A stretch of DNA of 7,043 bases from G039029935 sp039029935 (lineage in GTDB: Bacteria > Chloroflexota > Anaerolineae > Caldilineales > Caldilineaceae), in the NCBI GenBank assembly GCA_039029935.1, contig JBCCFC010000719.1:1-7043 (forward strand), read 5' to 3'. Below the pieces are notes generated by a model. It saw only the letters and a list, made by a program, of their open reading frames with translations, made no database searches and was not told the DNA's origin. Shown here piece by piece: positions 1 to 5,157 of the stretch. The position numbers were made by a program, and so were the translations under genes. The number at the start of each line of letters is the position of its first letter. The stretch's first letter is position 1.

Positions 1-87
1 TCGCAGGTAGCCAACCTGCGATACTGTCCCTGACCAGTAACACAGATTGGTTATCTGTGTCGCAGGTAGCCAACCTGCGATACTGTC
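1..87. repeat. REP/BIME-like cluster of three palindromic elements
   Basis: Bases 1-28 and 60-87 are identical 28-bp direct repeats. Each begins with an 8-bp stem (1-8 with 14-21; 60-67 with 73-80) around the loop AGCCA, followed by TACTGTC. Between them a related hairpin lies in the opposite orientation: stem 40-47 with 53-60, loop TGGTT, preceded by CAGTA (35-39), the complement of the TACTG tail. The units are therefore about 26 bp and arranged + (1-26), - (35-60), + (60-85), the last two sharing one base. The middle unit differs from the others at paired positions, and those changes keep pairing. Alternating orientation and a short conserved motif beside a stem-loop are typical of REP elements in BIMEs. 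The assignment to that class is inference, and no RAYT transposase lies in the window. The cluster may continue upstream of base 1. Confidence 0.75.
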
Positions 88-102
88 TTTTGTCGTACAT
101 TC

Positions 103-107
103 AGGAG
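103..107 (+). promoter_or_regulatory. Ribosome binding site of the PhyH-family gene
   Basis: AGGAG lies 8 bases before ATG 116. It decides the start: the reading frame is open back to a GTG-type or similar start near 47, but that extension would be translated from the palindromic repeats, has no Shine-Dalgarno sequence, and adds 23 residues that do not resemble the family. Confidence 0.8.
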
Positions 108-115
108 AAAACACT

Positions 116-862
116 ATGTACTTAAGCGCATCACATGTCAATCAATATCACCAAGACGGCTACATTCTTGTCCCCGACCTCTTCAATCAACAGGAAGTCG
201 CGGCTATGCTTGCCGAGGTTGAGGGCGGTGGGCGTGTAGCCGAGTCTACCCGAGATACATCCGATGCCGAGGGCAAAACGGCGCGGTTAGCCATTTGGTT
301 TGACCTGGGCGATGATCTCTGGACAACGGTCTCGACGCATCCACGCATTGTCAACAACGTGCGGATGCTCATGGGTGAGGAAATCGCCTTCTTTCATGGC
401 AAAGTCATGCTCAAGGAACCACACGCGGGCGGCGCATGGGAGTGGCATCAAGATTATGGCTATTGGTACGATCAGGGCTATGCCTACCCGCGTATGATGA
501 GTGTCTTTGTGGCTCTGGACCCGGCGACGACTGAAAATGGCTGTTTGCAAGTGCTGCGTGGCTCGCACCATTTAGGCAGGCTGGATCACACAGAAGTTGG
601 GTCGCAGACAGGCGCGGAGGAAGAGCGGATGCGACGTATCGAGGAGATGCTAGAGCGGGTTCATTGCGAGATGACACCGGGGTCGGCCCTCTTTTTTCAT
701 TGTAATTTGCTGCATGGCTCCGCCCCCAACGATTCTGAGCATTCACGCCGTTCGTTTATTATCTGCTACAATGCGTTGACCAACCCGCAATTTGCCGAGG
801 TGCAGACATCAGACGCTGTGCCCTGCCCAGTTGCGCCAGAGAACGCGTTGGTAGCCCGTTAG
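116..862 (+). CDS. Phytanoyl-CoA dioxygenase (PhyH) family Fe(II)/2-oxoglutarate oxygenase
   Basis: This is a 248-residue cytosolic protein with no signal peptide or membrane segment. Visible family features are the N-terminal segment YHQDGYILVPDLF (11-23), typical of PhyH proteins, and the facial triad H111-x-D113 (in WHQDYGYW) with H200 (in LLHGSAPN). Arginine R211, eleven residues after the distal histidine, is where the family binds the 2-oxoglutarate carboxylate. The segment LDPATTENGCLQVLRGSH (134-151) is the usual strand and loop between the two metal sites. All catalytic positions are present and the length fits, so the enzyme should be active. Members hydroxylate fatty acyl-CoAs, ectoine, halogenated or natural-product substrates, and the substrate cannot be predicted here. 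The gene stands alone: a repeat cluster precedes it and a long palindrome separates it from the next gene. Start chosen for the AGGAG at 103-107. Confidence 0.9.
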   Translation: MYLSASHVNQYHQDGYILVPDLFNQQEVAAMLAEVEGGGRVAESTRDTSDAEGKTARLAIWFDLGDDLWTTVSTHPRIVNNVRMLMGEEIAFFHGKVMLKEPHAGGAWEWHQDYGYWYDQGYAYPRMMSVFVALDPATTENGCLQVLRGSHHLGRLDHTEVGSQTGAEEERMRRIEEMLERVHCEMTPGSALFFHCNLLHGSAPNDSEHSRRSFIICYNALTNPQFAEVQTSDAVPCPVAPENALVAR

Positions 863-874
863 ATGATTTCTAGA

Positions 875-950
875 GGCATGAGGTGGTGTGTGGGGAACTG
901 GCTGATTTTTTGCAAAAAATTAGTCATTTTCCCACACACCACCTCACGCC
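875..950. repeat. Near-perfect 76-bp palindrome (long hairpin) after the PhyH gene
   Basis: The palindrome is centred between 912 and 913. Bases 879-894 pair perfectly with 931-946 (16 bp, GAGGTGGTGTGTGGG-type arm). Bases 905-920 form a perfect AT-rich palindrome (A, six T, GC, six A, T). The stretch between pairs too, except 898/927, with G-U pairs at 895/930, 901/924 and 904/921. Outside the A-C mismatch 878/947, three further pairs (875-877 with 948-950) continue the stem. The result is a single hairpin of about 36 bp with a tetraloop-size tip. Neither side is followed by a T-run, so it is not a classic intrinsic terminator, although it could still limit read-through. A MITE-like or other mobile palindrome is an alternative. 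It occupies most of the 118-bp gap. Confidence 0.85.
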
Positions 951-980
951 CCACTGAGAACTAAGCATAAAGTACTGTTT

Positions 981-1505
981 ATGAAATCAAACCTGAAATC
1001 AAGTATTGGCAGATGGATCATCATCACTGTCATCGCAAACACGTTGGTGACGCCCATTTTCTTCTGGATGGACGAGGTTCATTTTCTCAACGCACAGTGG
1101 CCTGCCCATGCCAAATATCATCTTGTGTCACAGGGGATGATTCTTGTACTCATGAATGGGGTCGCACTCTACCTAGCACTTTTTCATTGGCCCAAGCCCG
1201 TCAACCAAAGCCAGCACCAGTGCCAGCACCAGAGCAATCAATCGCCTCCCGTTGTGCCATTGATTGCAGCCGCTGTCCCCACGTTGACATGGCTGGCCGT
1301 TGTGCTATCGGCTTATGTAGTCATGCCGTTGCTTGGTTTTGACGCCGAGACCCTTTTTCCCCACCATGAGCGGATCATGATGATAGGCATTACTGTCGAT
1401 ATTAACAATCTGCTTGTGATTTTGACCGCTCTGCTCCCCGTAATCGGATACGGGTTGACAAGAGAGCGTCATGGTCATCATCAGGGGCCATCATCAGGAG
1501 CATAG
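981..1505 (+). CDS. Small four-helix membrane protein of unknown function
   Basis: The product has 174 residues with four hydrophobic segments at about 11-29, 50-69, 91-118 and 135-158. Between helices 1 and 2 lies a polar motif, DEVHFLNAQWPAHAKYH (31-47), with D31, H34, N37, W40, H43 and H47. This spacing resembles a D-x-x-H-x-x-N-x-x-W-x-x-H-A-[RK]-[FY]-H pattern I associate with small uncharacterised membrane proteins (possibly DUF6640), but that match is from memory and uncertain. The histidines could bind a metal or heme, which is inference. A Gln/His-rich loop (75-88) carries a tandem duplication, and the C-terminus (RERHGHHQ) is again His-rich. The start has no clear Shine-Dalgarno sequence; later methionines would remove the first helix. 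The stop lies 6 bp before the flavoprotein gene, so the two are almost certainly co-transcribed and may form a membrane complex. Confidence 0.75.
   Translation: MKSNLKSSIGRWIIITVIANTLVTPIFFWMDEVHFLNAQWPAHAKYHLVSQGMILVLMNGVALYLALFHWPKPVNQSQHQCQHQSNQSPPVVPLIAAAVPTLTWLAVVLSAYVVMPLLGFDAETLFPHHERIMMIGITVDINNLLVILTALLPVIGYGLTRERHGHHQGPSSGA
1210..1233 (+). repeat. 12-bp tandem duplication in a Gln/His loop
   Basis: GCCAGCACCAG plus one base occurs twice in tandem (1210-1221 and 1222-1233), encoding SQHQ-CQHQ in the loop between helices 2 and 3 of the small membrane protein. The duplication is in frame and looks recent, consistent with slippage in a tolerant linker. Confidence 0.8.
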
Positions 1506-1511
1506 GCAACC

Positions 1512-3470
1512 ATGAAAACCCAACTCAATGCGCTTATCGTGACCCGACTCACCTTTCCGGATAAACGCCTCCGCCGCTGGCACACATTGCTGGCGTTTTG
1601 TGGCACTGTCGCGCTTGCCAGCTTGCTCAATCGGGTTACGCTTGGGCAAGCATTTGGGTTCTCGATAGCATTGGGCTTTGTCTATATCTTGCTGGTCAGC
1701 CTATGGTTTACCCCGATTGGTCGGTGGAATGCACTCGGTAGTGGCCTAGTTTTGAGCATAGGCGCGGTTGTATTGGGATTGATGAACGTGACCATCAGCT
1801 TTGCCATCACCCTGCTGCTCTTGACCTATTTTTTGATGGCGACGATCCCCTATGTCTGGCGGGATCGTATCTTGGCTGGTCAATTTGAAAACAATCAAGC
1901 AGCGCTCTATCGTGCCACACTACGCATCTTTCCAACGGCCTTTTGGCAATTCTCGCAACTGTTTGGGGTTGATATGGGACTACAACCTTGGTTAGCCGAA
2001 CAGCTTATAGAGATGGAACGAGTACGCTATTTTCGCATTGACAATCGTGCGTCTACACAACGGTGGCGTAATTGGTCGCATGAAGCACAATCCACCCCAG
2101 CCTATCTCTATCACCCAGAAACAGTGGTAGACCTACAGCAGATTGTCCACGAGGCCAACACGCTGCAAAAGGGCATCCGTGTGGTTGGGCGTGGCTATTC
2201 ATGGCCGAATTGGGTGACGACTGATGATATATTGGTCTTTTGCGGACGCATGAACAAGGTCGAGATTGATCTCTCGGACCCTGCGCAACCGCGTGTGGTT
2301 GCCGAAGCCGGGGCCACCAATCGCCAAATCAATGATGTGCTGGAGCAATACGACTTGGCTCTGCCCTCCAATGTGGTACTGGAAGTGGTCCGCATTGGAG
2401 GCACGGTTTCCACTGGCAGTCACGGCTCTGGCTGGCACAACCCGATTCTCTCGGATTATGTTCATGCGCTGGATATTGTGGATGCCAATGGTCACTGTCG
2501 TCATTATGCGGCAGGCAAGGACAGCGATGATGTCATGGATGCTGTGCGTTTGAGCTTGGGACTCTTTGGCATCATCTGGCGTGTCACGCTCAATGTGCAG
2601 CCCAACTGGTCTGTCCACATGCGCGACGAACACTGTACACCAGCGGAGATGCTTGCCAACATTCGCCAATGGGTCACACGCTATGATGCGGTTGACATCT
2701 TTCAATTTCCCTATTGCCCAAAAGTGTGGGTCAAATTCCAAGAGCGGCTGGACAACGATGACCCTCGCATTGCCACCGACCTCACATCCTTCCGTCACCA
2801 TATCGGCAGCTTGGTTTTCTCCAGTTTACAGATGGAATTTCTACGACCCATCGCACCGCTTGTCCGTCGATTTCCTCGCATAACGCCTTTTATGGGTCGG
2901 ATTATGATGCTGATTCTACAAAAACACAACCACATCGTGCCCATCGCCGATTGGGTGCATCACCGCCGTAATGTCGATTCCGTGCGCATGGGCAATATTG
3001 AAATCGCCTTCAAGCTTGATGACGATTTTACTTCATTTTTTCAGGCATGGGAGAGCTTTGAAACCATCACCAATACCTATGCCCAAGCGGGAAAATACCC
3101 GATGAATGTTGCACTCAACGTGCGCTTTCTCCACAACAGCACAGCCCTGCTTTCACCCGCACATGGCGACGGACACACGTGCTATATCGAGGTGCTTTGC
3201 CTGATTGACACACCACATTGGCATGACTACTCAGGCGAATTGGCCGAAGCATGGCTACAGCTATCCCAAGCCGCTCCCCACTGGCCCAAGCAGTGGGAAC
3301 ACATCCCCAACATTGATGAGTATCTGCGCAAACGCTATGCACACAATCTCCGTAAATTTCTCGACATCCGTGAGGAGCTACAGGTGGACCCAAATGATAT
3401 GTTTGTCAATGGATTGACTGAACGGGTTATGCGGTTGGCCGTAGATGACGTTGACGATGACACAATCTGA
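1512..3470 (+). CDS. Membrane-anchored FAD-linked oxidoreductase (aldonolactone/sugar-alcohol oxidase-like, VAO superfamily)
   Basis: The 652-residue protein has two parts. The first 115 residues contain about four membrane segments (24-40, 47-66, 74-93, 95-114), an unusual addition. The rest is a PCMH-type flavoprotein: YHPETVVDLQQIVHEAN (200-216), the FAD motif VVGRGYSW (224-231), VVAEAGATNRQINDVLEQYDLALP (262-285), and GGTVSTGSHGSGWHN (296-310), typical of L-gulonolactone, arabinonolactone and alditol oxidases. The C-terminal part has NVRF (536-539) before LLSP, HWPK (590-593), matching the family HWGK/HWAK motif, and VDPNDMFVN (625-633), the usual ending. The residue aligned with the covalent FAD histidine is Tyr229, so FAD is probably non-covalent. 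The acidic residue of the E-x-R catalytic pair appears to be Asn536, with Arg538 kept. The substrate is therefore open: sugar lactone, alditol, sterol or other alcohol. AGGAG at 1496-1500 serves the start, 11 bases away. The electron acceptor may be a quinone, given the membrane part and the membrane-protein partner upstream (inference). Confidence 0.85.
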   Translation: MKTQLNALIVTRLTFPDKRLRRWHTLLAFCGTVALASLLNRVTLGQAFGFSIALGFVYILLVSLWFTPIGRWNALGSGLVLSIGAVVLGLMNVTISFAITLLLLTYFLMATIPYVWRDRILAGQFENNQAALYRATLRIFPTAFWQFSQLFGVDMGLQPWLAEQLIEMERVRYFRIDNRASTQRWRNWSHEAQSTPAYLYHPETVVDLQQIVHEANTLQKGIRVVGRGYSWPNWVTTDDILVFCGRMNKVEIDLSDPAQPRVVAEAGATNRQINDVLEQYDLALPSNVVLEVVRIGGTVSTGSHGSGWHNPILSDYVHALDIVDANGHCRHYAAGKDSDDVMDAVRLSLGLFGIIWRVTLNVQPNWSVHMRDEHCTPAEMLANIRQWVTRYDAVDIFQFPYCPKVWVKFQERLDNDDPRIATDLTSFRHHIGSLVFSSLQMEFLRPIAPLVRRFPRITPFMGRIMMLILQKHNHIVPIADWVHHRRNVDSVRMGNIEIAFKLDDDFTSFFQAWESFETITNTYAQAGKYPMNVALNVRFLHNSTALLSPAHGDGHTCYIEVLCLIDTPHWHDYSGELAEAWLQLSQAAPHWPKQWEHIPNIDEYLRKRYAHNLRKFLDIREELQVDPNDMFVNGLTERVMRLAVDDVDDDTI

Positions 3471-3501
3471 ACTGAACACAACTATGTAAATCAGAGATAA
3501 A

Positions 3502-3629
3502 TATGGCTATTTGAGGTCTAGCGGGATGCGAAACCAGACCTTCGGGAAGTGTCCACAGAAATTTGAGGGCGTCTGAAGCATTTACGGACACCTCCCGAAG
3601 GTCTTACCCCAAAAGCTCAAATAGCCGTA
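3502..3629. repeat. Large nested palindrome between flavoprotein and ABC importer genes
   Basis: The outer arms 3502-3515 and 3616-3629 pair over 14 bp with one U-G wobble (3504/3627). The inner arms 3536-3554 and 3586-3604 pair over 19 bp with one A-C mismatch (3548/3592). The two stems are not concentric: the left spacer has 20 bases and the right 11. AGGTCT at 3514-3519 can also pair with AGACCT at 3536-3541, which excludes that segment's pairing with 3599-3604, so two alternative folds exist. T5 at 3632-3636 follows the outer arm closely, so on the + strand the structure may end transcription of the flavoprotein operon. A MITE-like element is the main alternative; I see no clear target-site duplication. 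Confidence 0.75.
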
Positions 3630-3641
3630 AATTTTTCGTGT

Positions 3642-3674
3642 TTGACAATTCCCTTCATGTCAAGATAGTATAGT
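3642..3674 (+). promoter_or_regulatory. Candidate sigma-70 promoter of the ABC importer operon
   Basis: A perfect -35 consensus TTGACA lies at 3642-3647. The -10 element is less clear: GATAGT (3664-3669, spacer 16), TAGTAT (3666-3671, spacer 18), or the better TATAGT (3669-3674) with a long 21-bp spacer. Transcription would start near 3676-3682, giving a leader of about 55-60 bases. The -35 also forms an inverted repeat with TGTCAA (3658-3663), a possible regulator site. Its position immediately after the terminator-like palindrome and before the importer supports the call. Confidence 0.5.
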
Positions 3675-3689
3675 CATGACCAAATTGGC

Positions 3690-3711
3690 GGCGATAACAT
3701 AGTTTATCGCC
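3690..3711. promoter_or_regulatory. 22-bp inverted repeat, candidate operator for the importer operon
   Basis: GGCGATAA (3690-3697) and TTATCGCC (3704-3711) are perfect 8-bp arms around the spacer CATAGT. The site lies just downstream of the candidate -10 and 15 bases before the Shine-Dalgarno sequence AAGGAG (3726-3731), a position where a bound repressor would block transcription. Length and symmetry suit a dimeric LacI-, GntR- or similar sugar-responsive regulator, but I do not recognise a specific family consensus. In RNA it would also form a small hairpin in the leader. Confidence 0.5.
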
Positions 3712-3736
3712 ATATATTATATACCAAGGAGAAACT

Positions 3737-5068
3737 ATGTTTCGCAAAACGACACAATCACGTCTACTTGCCATTGCGTTGATTGCCACGCTGTTGCTCT
3801 CTGCCTGTACAGGTGTGCAGCCAGACGCGGCACCAGCCGATGATGGACCGATTGAACTGGTCTGGTTGGATGTCTGTGCGCCTATCACCACACCAATCAC
3901 AGATTTGCTGATCGAAAAATTTGAGGCCGAAAATCCCAATGTCACGGTCACGGTTGAATGTTCACAGGGTGACTACGCTGAGGGTATCTACGCCAAGGCT
4001 GCAGCGGGCAACCTGCCCGATGTCATGTTCTCGGCAGACCTTTTCACCGTACCATTTGTCAACAACGGCGTACTGGTCGATATGGAAGCACTCTCTGAAA
4101 CAGACGAGTCATTTACATTTGATGATATTTATCCAAACATTTTGGGTCTGGGGCAGGTCGTCGGTACACCTGGCACGTATATGATTCCAGCCTCGTGGGA
4201 TAGCGTTCAGATGTATTACAACAAAGATATGTTTGAGGCGGCAGGCGCACCACTGCCCACGGATGACTGGCAATGGGATGACTTGATTGCGGCTTGTCAG
4301 CTGATTCAAGAGGCCAACGAAGATGTTGACTGTGTATCCATCGGCGGTACGGGCGGCTGGGACTGGTGGGCCTACTTTATTCCTTGGCTGGTCGGCTATG
4401 GTGGTGAACCTGTCAGTGAAGATTTCAGCACGTCAACCTTTAGTTCAGAAGAATCGCTAGCAGGGATTCAGGCATACGTTGATATGTGGAATACACATGA
4501 TGTGATGATGCCATTGGGTGTTGAGTATCCCGGTGGTGGACAGGGCTGTTTTGTTGGGCAAGGCTGCGCCACCTTCTTCCACATTCCAGGCTTTATGAAG
4601 ACCTTCCGCGAGCAAATCACCGACTTTGATTGGGATGTCTCCGTGACACCATCACATCCAGTTGCACACGCCACAGGTATGGGTACATTTGGCTATGGCA
4701 TCACCACAGACAGCGAACACCCAGATTTGGCGTGGGACCTGATCAAGGTGTTGGCGTCCAATGAAGTCCAGGGCAACATCTTAAAGGGGTACGGTGGTAT
4801 GCCATTCTTGAAGTCAATGGCCGACGATCCAATCTTTGATGAACTCGAAGCACCACCTGCCAACATCAAAGCCTTTATCCGCGGCGGTGGCGTAGGCATC
4901 TTCCCACCAATGGGCTATCCGTCCAAGTGTGGTAGCCTCTATGCAGGTCTGATCAACCAAACCATCAAGACCGCCTTAGAAGAAGCCATCCGTGAAGTAA
5001 AAACGGTCGAGCAAGCATTTAGCGATGCTGACGCCGAAATCCAAGCCTGTCTGGATACAGCAGGATAA
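3737..5068 (+). CDS. ABC sugar importer, substrate-binding lipoprotein (CUT1-type)
   Basis: This 443-residue extracellular solute-binding protein has a lipoprotein signal: MFRKTTQSR, a hydrophobic stretch (10-20), and the lipobox LSAC with lipidated Cys24. A short Ala/Pro/Asp-rich linker (26-38) leads to the binding fold. Typical family-1 binding-protein elements follow: LLIEKFEAENPNVTVTVE (57-74), AKAAAGNLPDVMFSAD (86-101), MYYNKDMFEAAGAPLPTDDW (159-178), and the tryptophan/aromatic-rich segment GGWDWWAYFIPWL (206-218), suited to stacking on sugar rings. The length is normal. Eight cysteines besides Cys24 (47, 74, 187, 199, 271, 277, 398, 438) are many for this family and could form disulfides. 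Shine-Dalgarno AAGGAG (3726-3731) sits five bases before the ATG. It is the first gene of the importer operon. The sugar is not predictable; uptake of an oligosaccharide or glycoside is the usual role. Confidence 0.9.
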   Translation: MFRKTTQSRLLAIALIATLLLSACTGVQPDAAPADDGPIELVWLDVCAPITTPITDLLIEKFEAENPNVTVTVECSQGDYAEGIYAKAAAGNLPDVMFSADLFTVPFVNNGVLVDMEALSETDESFTFDDIYPNILGLGQVVGTPGTYMIPASWDSVQMYYNKDMFEAAGAPLPTDDWQWDDLIAACQLIQEANEDVDCVSIGGTGGWDWWAYFIPWLVGYGGEPVSEDFSTSTFSSEESLAGIQAYVDMWNTHDVMMPLGVEYPGGGQGCFVGQGCATFFHIPGFMKTFREQITDFDWDVSVTPSHPVAHATGMGTFGYGITTDSEHPDLAWDLIKVLASNEVQGNILKGYGGMPFLKSMADDPIFDELEAPPANIKAFIRGGGVGIFPPMGYPSKCGSLYAGLINQTIKTALEEAIREVKTVEQAFSDADAEIQACLDTAG

Positions 5069-5076
5069 GAAATAAA

Positions 5077-5157
5077 TAGTTGATAGTTGACTGTTGATAG
5101 TTGACAGTTTGGTTACTCACTATCAACTATCAACTATCAATTATCAACTATCAACTA
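5077..5157. repeat. Inverted heptamer array overlapping the permease start codon
   Basis: Four units of TAGTTGA (5077-5104, the third changed to CTGTTGA) face five units of the complement TCAACTA (5123-5157, the third changed to TCAATTA). The intervening bases are 5105-5122. Left units 1-4 can pair with right units 5-2, centred at 5117. The stem has mismatches only at 5091/5143 and 5092/5142 and a wobble at 5093/5141, and bases 5106-5109 pair further inside. The last TCAACTA ends on the A of ATG 5157, and A5076-T5158 extends the stem by one pair, so two of the three start-codon bases are in the helix. Short heptamer arrays of this kind spread by slippage in several bacterial phyla. Confidence 0.85.

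Noticed and set aside
1..87. CRISPR array
   Set aside because: Only two identical 28-bp repeats are present, the 31-base interval between them holds a third related palindrome in reverse orientation, and no cas gene is near.
47..115. N-terminal extension of the PhyH-family gene
   Set aside because: It would be translated from the REP-like palindromes, has no ribosome binding site and does not resemble the family; ATG 116 has AGGAG at proper distance.
287..746. Overlapping - strand open frames within the PhyH gene
   Set aside because: Both lie antisense to a gene with all catalytic motifs intact, with no protein-like features of their own.
901..980. Promoter for the small membrane protein gene
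   Set aside because: TTGCAA and TAAAGT-like hexamers exist, but no pair has suitable spacing.
2199..2801. 200-codon open frame on the - strand inside the flavoprotein gene
   Set aside because: It lies wholly within a well-supported gene, shows no recognisable domain and has no start signals; it is a codon-bias shadow.
5094..5156. TTG start and 21-residue N-terminal extension for the MalF-type permease
   Set aside because: The extension is translated repeat sequence (HYQLSTINYQLST); the typical family N-terminus starts at ATG 5157. It cannot be fully excluded, since that ATG lacks a Shine-Dalgarno sequence.
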